Shown here piece after piece: positions 25,820-35,308 of a DNA stretch of 47,132 bases. The DNA is from Gracilimonas tropica DSM 19535. GTDB taxonomy: Bacteria > Bacteroidota > Rhodothermia > Balneolales > Balneolaceae. Where the stretch lies: positions 805-47,936 of the forward strand of contig NZ_AQXG01000017.1 of the NCBI RefSeq assembly GCF_000375425.1, read 5' to 3'. Made by a program: the position numbers and the translations under genes. The notes beneath the pieces were generated by a model. That model was not told the DNA's origin and searched no databases. It saw only the letters and a program-made list of their open reading frames with translations. Every line of letters starts with the position of its first letter. Position 1 is the first letter of the stretch.

Positions 25820-26821
25820 TCAATTTCGGCGCCAGTCGGTGGGGGCACCGGGCTTGTTATCAAGAATCTCTTCGATCTTATCCATGACCTCCTCGTCAAC
25901 TTTGTCAACAAGCTCGATGGCTTTCATGTTTTGTTCTACCTGTTCAACATTGGAAGCACCGGTAATCACAGTACTTACATCAGGATTATTAAGGCACCAG
26001 ATCAAAGCAAGCTGCGGCATGGGTACTCCAATTTCCTCAGAAACAGATGCCAACTCTTTTACTTTTTGAAGTTTAGCGCGGCCTTCTTCCGTTTCAAGAA
26101 GACGTTTACGCAGCCAACTGTATTTTTCAAGATCAAGGCGTGAGCCTTCCGGAATTCCATCATTGTATTTTCCGGTTAGCAATCCACTTGCCAACGGACT
26201 CCAGATCGTTGTTCCAAGACCAATATCTTTATACAGTGCGGCAAATTCAGATTCCACTTTGTCCCGTCGAAACATATTGTATTCCGGTTGTTCCATAAGC
26301 GGTGGCCGCAGATGATTTTCCTTCGCAAAATCGTAGGCTTTGCGAATTTCATCGGCACTCCACTCACTGGTTCCCCAATACAGAGCCTTGCCTTCGTTGA
26401 TCATTTGATTCATAGCCCATACAGTTTCTTCGATAGGCGTGTTAATATCGGGCCGGTGACAAAAGATCAAATCCACATAATCAGTTTGGAGTCTTTTTAA
26501 AGCAGCCTCAGTTCCTTCTTTGATGTGTTTGAAGGACAGGCCCTGATCGTTTGGCCCCTCGCCTCCCCAAAATATTTTTGTAGAAAGAACGAGATCAGAG
26601 CGTTTCCATCCCGCCTTTTGGACAACCTTGCCCATGATGATCTCAGATTTTCCCATTTCATATGCTTCCGCATTATCAAAAAAGTTCACCCCTGCATCAT
26701 AGGCTGTTTTCATTTGATTGTATGCCAGATCCGTATCAACCTGTTCTCCGAAAGTAACCCACGACCCAAAAGATAAAGCAGAAACTTTCAATCCTGATCG
26801 TCCTAAAAATCTGTATTCCAT
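25820..26821 (-). CDS. Aldo/keto reductase (Kv-beta-like AKR)
   Basis: The 333-residue TIM-barrel NADPH oxidoreductase has the catalytic tetrad region NFFDNAEAY, LVLSTKIFWGGEG, LQTDYVDLIFCHRP and WGTSEWSADEI, with a C-terminal NADPH-binding stretch (VITGASNVEQVEQN). It is close to the voltage-gated potassium channel beta subunit-like group; the physiological carbonyl substrate is unknown. No cofactor-specific neighbour is present. Confidence 0.93.
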   Translation of the reverse strand: MEYRFLGRSGLKVSALSFGSWVTFGEQVDTDLAYNQMKTAYDAGVNFFDNAEAYEMGKSEIIMGKVVQKAGWKRSDLVLSTKIFWGGEGPNDQGLSFKHIKEGTEAALKRLQTDYVDLIFCHRPDINTPIEETVWAMNQMINEGKALYWGTSEWSADEIRKAYDFAKENHLRPPLMEQPEYNMFRRDKVESEFAALYKDIGLGTTIWSPLASGLLTGKYNDGIPEGSRLDLEKYSWLRKRLLETEEGRAKLQKVKELASVSEEIGVPMPQLALIWCLNNPDVSTVITGASNVEQVEQNMKAIELVDKVDEEVMDKIEEILDNKPGAPTDWRRN

Positions 26822-27122
26822 TGTGTTATGTATTTTTTATGAGAGATTTTCTTTTCTGTAATCTACCAACAAATCAAGAAAGTAATGCGTTCTGTTTTGC
26901 AAGCAGATCTTAGCCTGCTTTGTCAATTCCCGTTGCATAAACAATTTCGGTAGTTCCAATTCTTATGTATCAATCAATTACAATAGGCTTCCATATCAGC
27001 ACTCTCCTTCATATAACCTCTTTCCTCTGATTCTCCCGAAAAAAAAGCTTCTTTTCTATGATTTAGGTTCATAAAAAGGAACATTTAGAATCTATTTGTA
27101 ATGAATCACATTACAGGGCTTA
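26822..27122. other. Gene-free divergent promoter region
   Basis: About 300 bases between the divergent reductase and efflux genes. A T-rich stretch ends in ATGAATCACATTACAGGGC before the efflux start. I find no strong hairpin or recognised regulatory motif. Confidence 0.4.
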
Positions 27123-28448
27123 GTGATTCGTCCTTCTTTCAACAAGGGTTACATCTCCGCATTTTTAAAAACCATTAAAACAAAGATGCCCATGTTGAAA
27201 CAGGATCAGGAGATAGGATCAGACGAAGTCAAAGAATCTGATATTAAAGAGGAGATCAGAAAAACCGATATCAGTTCCAGTGAAATTGAAAAAACTTTGG
27301 GGATTGATCATTCAGTGTCTTCATCCAAAAAGAAAATCTTCCTCCTTGTTATCTCCGTAATATTTCTTCTTGCTGCAGCCGCATTGACGTGGTTTTGGTT
27401 AATGAAACCCGCTAAAACGCAATTCATAACCGAAGCCGTAAAAAGGACTGACCTAACGCTTACAGTATCAGCTACCGGCAAGTTGCAAGCCGTAAATACA
27501 GTGGATGTAGGAAGCGAGATCTCGGGATTGATCGACCAGGTTTTTGTGGATCACAATGACCGGGTTTCAGCAGGACAAATTTTAGCACGATTGGATACAG
27601 AACGCCTTGAAGCGGAAGTGACTCAGGCTCAAGCCCAGCTCGATGCAGCTCGTGCTTCGCTTCAACAGGCCGAAGCCGGACTTGAAGAACAACGTCTCAA
27701 AACACAACGAGCTGAACAACTTGCTGCCCGTGACCTGATCTCATCACAAGAACTTGAAACGGCCCAGGCAGCACTCATTCGAACAGAGGCTAATGTAGAA
27801 ACAGCACGATCTCAGATCGTTGTAAGTGAAGCCGGACTGGAAATGGCTCAAACGACGCTCCGGAAAGCCACCATTCGTTCTCCTGTTAATGGGGTAGTTC
27901 TGCTATCTAATATCAAATCAGGACAAGCAGTAGCTGCTTCATTTCAGACACCGGTACTTTTTACCCTTGCAGAAGACCTCACTCAAATGGAATTGCATGC
28001 CGATATTGACGAAGCGGATATCGGCCAGGTTCGTGAAGGGCAACCGGCCACTTTCACCGTCGATGCCTTCCCCGATTCCCTTTTTCCCGCAACCATCTCA
28101 AAAGTCTATTTCGCTCCCCAGATCACATCCGGTGTGGTAACCTACAAGGCCATTCTTACCGTTGAAAATCCCAGGCTGCTTCTGCGTCCCGGAATGACGG
28201 CTTCTACCGATATTACAACCAATCGGGTACAAAATACGCTTGTGATTCCCAACGCAGCTCTTCGTTTTACACCGCCAAGTGTACAGAGAGAAAACATTGA
28301 AAGTGAAACCGTTTGGACTCTTGAGAACAGTGAACCTACAGCGATCGCCGTTAAAACCGGACTCACGGATGGCCTTCATACTCAGCTTCTTTCCGGAAAC
28401 CTGGTTGAAGGACAACAACTTCTCATTAACATCCGGCAGGAGGAATGA
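27123..28448 (+). CDS. Efflux periplasmic adaptor subunit (HlyD/MacA-like)
   Basis: The 441-residue protein has a cytoplasmic N-terminal tail of ~68 residues, a membrane helix at about 69-93, a lipoyl-like domain (SATGKLQAVNTVDVGSEISGLIDQ), a long Gln/Ala-rich coiled-coil hairpin (about 170-250) and beta-barrel/membrane-proximal domains. It bridges the MacB-like permease to an outer-membrane channel. The tail is long for MacA; starts at 27186 (MPMLKQ) or 27192 would shorten it. It precedes the ATPase gene by 1 base. Confidence 0.9.
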   Translation: MIRPSFNKGYISAFLKTIKTKMPMLKQDQEIGSDEVKESDIKEEIRKTDISSSEIEKTLGIDHSVSSSKKKIFLLVISVIFLLAAAALTWFWLMKPAKTQFITEAVKRTDLTLTVSATGKLQAVNTVDVGSEISGLIDQVFVDHNDRVSAGQILARLDTERLEAEVTQAQAQLDAARASLQQAEAGLEEQRLKTQRAEQLAARDLISSQELETAQAALIRTEANVETARSQIVVSEAGLEMAQTTLRKATIRSPVNGVVLLSNIKSGQAVAASFQTPVLFTLAEDLTQMELHADIDEADIGQVREGQPATFTVDAFPDSLFPATISKVYFAPQITSGVVTYKAILTVENPRLLLRPGMTASTDITTNRVQNTLVIPNAALRFTPPSVQRENIESETVWTLENSEPTAIAVKTGLTDGLHTQLLSGNLVEGQQLLINIRQEE

Positions 28449-28449
28449 T

Positions 28450-29214
28450 ATGGTTGCTGTTCAAACCTCAGATCTTAGAACCGGTGGTTCTGCTCTACCA
28501 AATGGGAAAGCTAAAATTCCAATCGTTAAATTTAAAGCTGTCTCAAAAGTTTATGGAACCGGCTACACGGAAGTAAAGGCCTTATACAACGTAGATCTGA
28601 ATATCCATGAAGGTGAGTTTGCACCTATTATGGGACCCAGTGGTTCAGGAAAGTCAACTTGCCTGAACCTGATCGGATGCCTCGACAGTCCCACTTCCGG
28701 TTCCTATCAATTTCGGGGCGTTGAAGTAGGCAACCTGAATCGGAATCAGCGAGCTTTACTTCGCAGAAATTACCTGGGTTTTGTATTCCAGGGATATAAC
28801 CTGTTGAAGCGCACTTCGGCTTTCGAAAATGTGGTGATGCCTTTGGTTTACCGGGGATTTAACCGGTCGGAAAGAACCACGATGGCACTGAAAGCGCTAT
28901 CTGCTGTTGGTTTGAAAGGAAGAGAACATCACACTCCGGCCAAGCTTTCAGGCGGAGAGCAGCAACGGGTGGCCATCGCCAGGGCTATTGTAACGCATCC
29001 GAAACTGCTTCTTGCCGATGAACCGACCGGTAATCTCGATTCCAGAACCAGTGTTGAGATCATGGAATTGCTTTTGCGGCTCAACCGGCAAGATCAAATC
29101 ACCATTGTAATGGTTACCCACGAGCCCGACATGGCCGATTACGCTTCCCGAACTATCCACTTTTTAGATGGACAGATCACCAACGCCAACCTTTTTGAAA
29201 AGACTCTTTTATGA
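28450..29214 (+). CDS. ABC transporter ATP-binding protein (MacB-type)
   Basis: The 254-residue ATPase starts at ATG 28450, one base after the adaptor stop, with a GGAGGA ribosome site. It has Walker [10 protein letters not shown], signature [15 protein letters not shown], Walker [13 protein letters not shown] and H-loop VTHE. It energises the FtsX-type permease encoded next, with which it overlaps by 4 bases (ATGA). About 20 residues before the core are poorly conserved. Confidence 0.92.
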   Translation: MVAVQTSDLRTGGSALPNGKAKIPIVKFKAVSKVYGTGYTEVKALYNVDLNIHEGEFAPIMGPSGSGKSTCLNLIGCLDSPTSGSYQFRGVEVGNLNRNQRALLRRNYLGFVFQGYNLLKRTSAFENVVMPLVYRGFNRSERTTMALKALSAVGLKGREHHTPAKLSGGEQQRVAIARAIVTHPKLLLADEPTGNLDSRTSVEIMELLLRLNRQDQITIVMVTHEPDMADYASRTIHFLDGQITNANLFEKTLL

Positions 29215-30419
29215 TCTGGAGTACCTTGAAACTGGCATTTTCTGAGATCGGACGTAACCTGATGCGGTCATCTCTTACCATCCTGGGCATCGTGATCGGA
29301 GTAGCCGCTGTTATCAGTATGGTCACGCTGGGTGGCGGAGCTACCACGCAAATCACCAACGAGATCACCAGCCTTGGAAGCAACCTTTTGGTGCTACAAC
29401 CCGGAACTATGGGCGGTCCCGGCGGTATTCGTGCCGATGCAAAGCTCTTTAAAATTGCGGATGCGGATGCCATCAAAAAAGAGGTGGCAGGCGCTTTTGC
29501 TGTTACCCCGGTAAGTACTTCAGCTACCGTAGCTATCTACGGAAACGAAAACTGGCAAACGGTGATCCGTGGCGTTGAGAATGATTATTTCATCATCCGG
29601 GAATGGGATGTGGTGGCCGGACGCGAATTCACGGCCGCAGAACTTTCCAGTGGCCGGCTTTCATGCATTTTGGGTGATCGTGTAGCAAAAGAACTCTTTG
29701 GGTTTCAGAATCCACTTGGTGCTAAAATACGGGTCGAAAACGTAAGCTGTTTGGTAATCGGAGTGATGGAAGAGAAAGGAGAATCCACCTTTGGCATGGA
29801 TCAGGATGATTTTATTTTGATGCCCATCAACACACTTCACCGCAGAATTTTGGGAAGCACTGATGTCGGTTCCATCTACATTTCCGCCAAAACCGCCGAA
29901 ATATCACCACAGGTGCAGCGGGATATTATCGAACTTATGCGACAGCGCCGCAACATCCGCACCGGAGATGAAGAAGACTTTGAACTCAGCGACATGGCAC
30001 AAGTTGCCAGCACCGTCGAAAGTACCAGTGGAATCCTGACTGCTTTCCTTGCCGCCATTGCCGCCATAAGTTTGTTGGTCGGAGGAATCGGGATCATGAA
30101 TATCATGCTGGTATCGGTAACTGAACGGACTCGTGAAATTGGCATCCGGCTGGCCATAGGAGCACTTGGGTGGGAAGTACTGCTTCAGTTTTTGATCGAA
30201 GCCATCATCCTTTCTCTGTTTGGAGGCCTTATTGGGATAGCCCTTGGATTAGCTTTGGCTGCATTTGTGGCACCCATCCTGGGAGTTCCCTTTCTGTTCG
30301 ATTTCAATATAATTGTGATTTCCTTCCTCTTTTCCGGAGCTGTAGGTGTGGTTTTTGGTTTCTTCCCCGCAAGACGAGCAGCACTCATGGATCCGATCAA
30401 TGCGTTGCGATATGAGTGA
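29211..30419 (+). CDS. MacB-type ABC permease
   Basis: The 402-residue protein has one N-terminal helix (SSLTILGIVIGVAAVISMV), a periplasmic MacB-PCD domain (about 55-250) and three C-terminal helices in the region 270-392, ending in ARRAALMDPINALRYE. The GGIGIMNIMLVSVTERTREIGIRLAIGA motif is characteristic of MacB/LolC-type exporters. With the adaptor and ATPase it makes a tripartite efflux pump; the substrate (macrolide, peptide or lipid) is unknown. Confidence 0.93.
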   Translation: MIWSTLKLAFSEIGRNLMRSSLTILGIVIGVAAVISMVTLGGGATTQITNEITSLGSNLLVLQPGTMGGPGGIRADAKLFKIADADAIKKEVAGAFAVTPVSTSATVAIYGNENWQTVIRGVENDYFIIREWDVVAGREFTAAELSSGRLSCILGDRVAKELFGFQNPLGAKIRVENVSCLVIGVMEEKGESTFGMDQDDFILMPINTLHRRILGSTDVGSIYISAKTAEISPQVQRDIIELMRQRRNIRTGDEEDFELSDMAQVASTVESTSGILTAFLAAIAAISLLVGGIGIMNIMLVSVTERTREIGIRLAIGALGWEVLLQFLIEAIILSLFGGLIGIALGLALAAFVAPILGVPFLFDFNIIVISFLFSGAVGVVFGFFPARRAALMDPINALRYE

Positions 30420-30518
30420 ACTTCTCACGAAGCGCAGTACACACTTAATCATTTATGTGTGATATATGTTTAATTCATATATTCAGGTTCTTTTACATCT
30501 CTCAAAATCAAGGACGTC

Positions 30519-31115
30519 ATGGGACTCATAAACAGATCGGGACAGTTCTCACTTTTCAATAAAGAAGAGGATGAAGCTTTGTGCCAATTCTTGATTCTGA
30601 TACCACTTCCGGATGCATTGAACCATGATATTTTGAGGATGAAGCAGCAATTTAGGGAAGAATTTGGCCCGTATCCGTCCCTATACTCTACACCTCATAT
30701 TACGGTATGCAGTTTTTTGCTTTTGCAGCGACGGTCTGAAGAAGTATTTGCTTTGCTTCAAAATTGTGTCGATCCCCTGCCCGCTTTCCATCTATACTTA
30801 AATGGTTTCGATACATTCCCAGGCCGGGTGATCTATTGCAAGGTACAAGAATCATCTGTCTTCAATGCTATCATTCAAGAATTTGATCAAGCCCGCAAGC
30901 AATTGATGATCCGTAAAAACTACACCGCAGGAATCGTCCCTCATGTTACCATTGCCCGGGGATTGCAGACCTCTGTTTTTCATTCAGCCAAAGAAGAGTG
31001 GCTAAAGAAATCATACAACGCATCCTTCAAAGTGGATAAGCTGAACGTATTGAATTATGATTTTGAACAAAAAAGATATCGAAAATATACGGAGTTGTAT
31101 TTAGGCAGGGGCTGA
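30519..31115 (+). CDS. 2'-5' RNA ligase-like 2H phosphoesterase
   Basis: The 198-residue protein has two HxT motifs 82 residues apart: PHITVCSF (His60-Thr62) and PHVTIARG (His142-Thr144), which define the 2H phosphoesterase fold. Relatives act on 2',5'-linked or cyclic nucleotides and RNA ends. Its own substrate is not predictable. Confidence 0.87.
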   Translation: MGLINRSGQFSLFNKEEDEALCQFLILIPLPDALNHDILRMKQQFREEFGPYPSLYSTPHITVCSFLLLQRRSEEVFALLQNCVDPLPAFHLYLNGFDTFPGRVIYCKVQESSVFNAIIQEFDQARKQLMIRKNYTAGIVPHVTIARGLQTSVFHSAKEEWLKKSYNASFKVDKLNVLNYDFEQKRYRKYTELYLGRG

Positions 31116-31264
31116 CTTGATGATCCTGAGTACAATTCACGTTTAACTTTTTGAAGCTTTTCCCACTCTGAAGTTTAGCAAAACTTTATACAAAAACGTC
31201 CGTATCTCTTCCGGAATTAGAGCCTAAAATTTATTGGTCTTCGGAACTTAAAACCCTTTTAAAA

Positions 31265-32029
31265 GTGATATACAGAGTGATCCCTCCCCGCAAAGAACTT
31301 AGAAATACGGTTAGTCATTTTTGGGAGGCCACCTGGGATGCAACTAAACACCCCCCTAACGCTACGCACTATATCATTGCAAACAGCCTTTCTGAGATCA
31401 CTTTTGCTTTTGACGGGAACCGGAAAGATTCGGAGCTGTTATTTTCAACTATCCAGGGACAGACCACTCAACCAAACCGTATTCCGGTAAAGGGCTTTTA
31501 TCATTTATTAGGTGTTTCATTGTATACCTATGCCCTTCCCCGGCTCTTCAAAATTTCAGCATCCGATCTTAATTGTGAATTTTTAAATCTGGACACTTTC
31601 CTGGGAAATGAAGCCACCCGGCTCACCGACAGGATCGCATCGGCTAATTCGACGGATGAACGTATTGAACTTCTTAGCTCTCATTTTATGTCATTGATGG
31701 ATAAACGAAAAGTAGAAGATCTACTGATCAACGATGCGATCGGACAGGTCAAAAGAAAAAGGGGAATTTTAAAGATCAGTGAACTTTCAAAAGAGTACAA
31801 TTTATCCCAGAAGCAATTCAAAAGACGATTTCAGTCTTTCTCGGGATTCAACCCAAAAACCTATGCCCGGATCATACGCTTTGAGTCGCTAATTAAAAAT
31901 ATTGATTCCAGGTCGAACTTAACCGAAGCTGCATATGCTAATGGTTATTACGATCAGGCGCACTTGAACCGTGAGTTCAAGGCATTTACCGGATTCAGTC
32001 CCAATGAGTTTTGGAAGCTGAGCGATTAA
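31265..32029 (+). CDS. AraC family transcriptional regulator
   Basis: The 254-residue regulator starts at a GTG (31265). The N-terminal ~145 residues are a DUF6597-like cupin-type domain (MIYRVIPPRKELRNTVSHFWEA), and the C-terminal ~100 carry two HTH motifs (ILKISELSKEYNLSQKQFKRRF and NLTEAAYANGYYDQAHLNREFKAFTGFSPNEFW). It may control the neighbouring enzymes, which run in the same direction from 32115, but no operator is visible. Confidence 0.9.
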   Translation: MIYRVIPPRKELRNTVSHFWEATWDATKHPPNATHYIIANSLSEITFAFDGNRKDSELLFSTIQGQTTQPNRIPVKGFYHLLGVSLYTYALPRLFKISASDLNCEFLNLDTFLGNEATRLTDRIASANSTDERIELLSSHFMSLMDKRKVEDLLINDAIGQVKRKRGILKISELSKEYNLSQKQFKRRFQSFSGFNPKTYARIIRFESLIKNIDSRSNLTEAAYANGYYDQAHLNREFKAFTGFSPNEFWKLSD

Positions 32030-32114
32030 CTTTCCAAATGTCCCTTTTTTACAATCTGAACTGAACCCCGACCACTAACTTACTTTCACCCATTAATCGG
32101 TATACCAAAAACCT

Positions 32115-33536
32115 ATGAACATCGGGAAAATATTTGTCATCGCATATGTAATTTTATTCAGCCTTTACATGCTTGCCGGGGTTGAAAAGGATATAACTTC
32201 TGCCCGAAATCTTACCAACAGCTTGGAGAGTTACCTGAAGTATAGCGACGAGATTTTGGCTTTTACCAATGCCATAATAATAGATGGAACCGGAGTATCT
32301 CAAAAAACCGGCCAAACACTGCTGATCCATAATGGCATTATTCAGGCAATGGGGAACCAAGGTGAAATAGAGATTCCGAAAAATGCAACGATCATTGATC
32401 TTAGTGGAAAAACGATCATTCCCGGTCTGATTGGCATGCACAACCATTTACATATTCCACGCTTTCCTTTTTTGGGTGATGTAGCGGCAAAACTGTACCT
32501 GGCATCAGGTGTAACCACCATTCAAACGGCCGGAGCTGCGGATGCTCAAAAGGAATTAGAGTTGTCAAAACAAATAGCGAAAGGAAATCATATTGGACCC
32601 GAAATTATACCAAGTGCGCCATTCATCACCGGTCCCGGAGGAAACCCAAATATGATCATCCCAAGGAATGAAGAGCACCTTCGTGATACTTTACAGTATT
32701 GGTTCAATCAGGGTATCAAGTGGGTGAAAGTATATCGGAACACAAAACCTGAGGATCTTGAGATCATTATTGATGAAGCGCACAAGAACAATGTCAAGGT
32801 TAGAGGACATTTATGTTCCATCACTTTTGAGGAAGCCACGTTAATGGGTATTGATGGCATCGAACATGGCTTAAACAGCACCGCTGATTTTCGTTCAAAT
32901 AAAGATTATGGCATTTGCAACGGCGGTAGAGAATACATGGATGAGCTTGACATCAGCAGCACTAAAGTGAAGGAACTGCAAAAATTGATGATCGAAAATG
33001 GAGTGACACTGACTTCAACTTTATCTATTTACGAAGCCAGTGTTCCAAACCGTGCCTATGCCTCAAGTAAAACACTTGAGTTGATGTCGCCCTACCTTTT
33101 AAATCAATATCAGGAACGTCGAAAGCGGTTGGATGCGATCAAGAATGACCTGACCAGAGAACAAAGATTGAAGCGCATCATGGAGTTTGAGTATCAGTTT
33201 TTCAAAATGGGCGGACTTCTATGCAGTGGTGTAGATGCAGGACGGCATGTGCTTCCAGGTTTTGGGGATCAAAGAAATTTTCAGCTCTTCGTGGAGGCCG
33301 GATTTACTACCGAAGAAGCCATTCAGGTCATGACCGGCAATGGTGCAAAAGCTCTGGACCGCGACGATATTGGCATCCTCCAAGTCGGTAAAAAAGCCAA
33401 CTTTGTGATCCTCGAAGGAGATTTGAGCAAAGATGCTTCGACCATAGAAAAAATCGAAACGGTTTTTAAAGAAGGTATTGGATATGATCCTCAAAGCATC
33501 CTTAGAGATCTCAAAGGGAAATTTGGACAACCATGA
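32115..33536 (+). CDS. Exported or membrane-anchored amidohydrolase
   Basis: The 473-residue metal-dependent hydrolase has an N-terminal hydrophobic segment (residues 4-22), then an amidohydrolase barrel: IIDLSGKTIIPGLIGMHNHLHIP (first metal His pair), KVRGHLCS, GIDGIEHGL and SGVDAGRH, and the terminal imidazolonepropionase-like beta-sandwich return (ALDRDDIGILQVGKKANFVILEGD). The substrate is unknown; a cyclic amide or dipeptide is typical. A 24-codon ORF overlapping its stop (33533-33607) is not called. Confidence 0.9.
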   Translation: MNIGKIFVIAYVILFSLYMLAGVEKDITSARNLTNSLESYLKYSDEILAFTNAIIIDGTGVSQKTGQTLLIHNGIIQAMGNQGEIEIPKNATIIDLSGKTIIPGLIGMHNHLHIPRFPFLGDVAAKLYLASGVTTIQTAGAADAQKELELSKQIAKGNHIGPEIIPSAPFITGPGGNPNMIIPRNEEHLRDTLQYWFNQGIKWVKVYRNTKPEDLEIIIDEAHKNNVKVRGHLCSITFEEATLMGIDGIEHGLNSTADFRSNKDYGICNGGREYMDELDISSTKVKELQKLMIENGVTLTSTLSIYEASVPNRAYASSKTLELMSPYLLNQYQERRKRLDAIKNDLTREQRLKRIMEFEYQFFKMGGLLCSGVDAGRHVLPGFGDQRNFQLFVEAGFTTEEAIQVMTGNGAKALDRDDIGILQVGKKANFVILEGDLSKDASTIEKIETVFKEGIGYDPQSILRDLKGKFGQP

Positions 33537-33616
33537 TCTTCAACAATAAAGACATCCAAAAGGTGGATACACGCATTTTGAATCAATACAAGCAACCTCG
33601 ATTATAACATACTTCT

Positions 33617-34549
33617 ATGAAATACATTTTCACTCTTCTTCTACTCATCCTGACTATCCAGATCCCAAGGGCTCAGGAAAAGACCATGTGTATTACCGTG
33701 GATGACCTGCCGGTTGTTCCCTATGGTATTGATGATCATGACTTTCACCTTGAGATCACCAAAAGCCTGATCAACACTTTTGATCAATTTGAAATCCCTG
33801 CCATAGGTTATGTGAATGAAAGCAAACTATACAATAATGATGAGGTAGATTCAGCTAAAGTAAAGCTGCTTGAAATGTGGCTGCAAAACGGCTATGAACT
33901 TGGCAACCACACCTTCTCACATAAAAACTATCATCAGATCCCTTTTGAGGAATTCACGGATGATGTCTTAAAGGGAGAAAAGGTCTCCAAAAAACTATCC
34001 AAAGAATATGGGAGATCTTATCAATTTTTTAGACACCCCTATTTAAGGATTGGAAATTCACAAGCCCATGCCGATTCATTGGTCGATTTTCTACAGACAC
34101 ATGGATACCGGGTAGCACCGGTCACCATAGATAATGAAGATTACATCTTTGCCAAAGCCTATCACAATGCATTTAAGCAAGATGACGGGGAGCTGATGAA
34201 AAAGATCGGGGAAGCTTACATTGAGTACATGACTCAAAAAATGAAGTTCTACGAGGCCTCATCAGAAAAACTATTTGACCGGAATATTGCCCAAACCCTT
34301 CTCATCCATGCAAACCTGCTAAATGCTCATTACCTGGATGATTTAGCCGGAGTTTACAAACAGCATGGGTATCGGTTTATATCCCAAAGCGAAGTACTTG
34401 AAGATCCGGCCTACCGGACTCCTGTTACCCGATATGGCAACTGGGGCATTTCCTGGATCGACCGATGGGCCATCTCCCGGAAAGTGGGGAGGGAGTTTTT
34501 TGAAGGCGATCCGGCCACTCCGGATTTTATCAGAAACATCGCTAATTAA
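33617..34549 (+). CDS. Polysaccharide deacetylase family protein
   Basis: The 310-residue precursor has a signal peptide (residues 1-19, RAQ) and a NodB homology domain: metal Asp in CITVDDLPV, HTFSHKNY (the HxxxH metal pair), and FFRHPYLRIG. It should remove acetyl groups from an N-acetylated glycan in the periplasm. The substrate, peptidoglycan or exopolysaccharide, is not indicated by neighbours. Confidence 0.9.
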   Translation: MKYIFTLLLLILTIQIPRAQEKTMCITVDDLPVVPYGIDDHDFHLEITKSLINTFDQFEIPAIGYVNESKLYNNDEVDSAKVKLLEMWLQNGYELGNHTFSHKNYHQIPFEEFTDDVLKGEKVSKKLSKEYGRSYQFFRHPYLRIGNSQAHADSLVDFLQTHGYRVAPVTIDNEDYIFAKAYHNAFKQDDGELMKKIGEAYIEYMTQKMKFYEASSEKLFDRNIAQTLLIHANLLNAHYLDDLAGVYKQHGYRFISQSEVLEDPAYRTPVTRYGNWGISWIDRWAISRKVGREFFEGDPATPDFIRNIAN

Positions 34550-34582
34550 GCTTTTCCAAATAATCAAACTTAGAACGTTCAG

Positions 34583-35296
34583 ATGAAAACAACCGACAAA
34601 AGTATCAGCAAGACAAAAACGATCCTGATCTTCATAGGCACCATTATCACTGGATTTGTGCTTTTTGCCCTACCTAATATCTTCTTTGGCGTGTCGAAAC
34701 TGAATGGTGGGCTGGTTGGAATAAATCTGCTTTTTATCGCTCTCTTTCAGTTGACCACAGTAAGTGCATTGGTTTACTTTTCCCTGAAACTGCAGGGCAA
34801 GGATTTCAGCTACATAGGTTGGAACTGGAAAAACTGGAGCAAAGATGGCTTGCTTGGGTTGATCATTGGCATGGCGTGGACTGCCCTTCAATTTGGGCTG
34901 ATTATTCCCAATACCGGAGGAGCAGAAAGAGCCGATATTTCACAGATGCTGGGCATGTATGACGGCACCTCTATTGGCTTGATCTCTTTCGTGGCTTTAG
35001 GCGTGATTGGCGGAGGAATTACCGAAGAGATCTTCAACAGGGGATATTTCATCAATGTATTAAAAGACACTTTTAGCAATCCCAAGATCGGACTTTATGC
35101 TGCTTCCTTACTTTCGATCCTTTTCTTTGCTGCCGGACATTTACCCTCAGATGCCCTTGGCTGGTTTGATATCCTGGTTCCTACCATCGCCTACACCCTG
35201 CTTTTCATTTATACCGAAAGATTAACCGCCCCCATCATTGCACATGGCGTTTACAATGCGACGGCCATACTGCTTACTTACTGGATGTATTTTTGA
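34583..35296 (+). CDS. CPBP family intramembrane metalloprotease
   Basis: The 237-residue polytopic protein has about 8 hydrophobic segments and the Abi/CPBP motifs EEIFNRGYF, FAAGHLPSD and HGVYNATA, which supply the Glu and His ligands. Such proteins process prenylated or membrane-bound substrates, and bacterial roles include bacteriocin immunity. The next gene starts 12 bases later. Confidence 0.9.
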   Translation: MKTTDKSISKTKTILIFIGTIITGFVLFALPNIFFGVSKLNGGLVGINLLFIALFQLTTVSALVYFSLKLQGKDFSYIGWNWKNWSKDGLLGLIIGMAWTALQFGLIIPNTGGAERADISQMLGMYDGTSIGLISFVALGVIGGGITEEIFNRGYFINVLKDTFSNPKIGLYAASLLSILFFAAGHLPSDALGWFDILVPTIAYTLLFIYTERLTAPIIAHGVYNATAILLTYWMYF

Positions 35297-35308
35297 AACA
35301 TTAAACCA

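Noticed and set aside
33533-33607. 24-codon ORF overlapping the amidohydrolase stop (ATGA)
   Set aside because: Too short and not recognisable; the overlap alone is not enough to call it.
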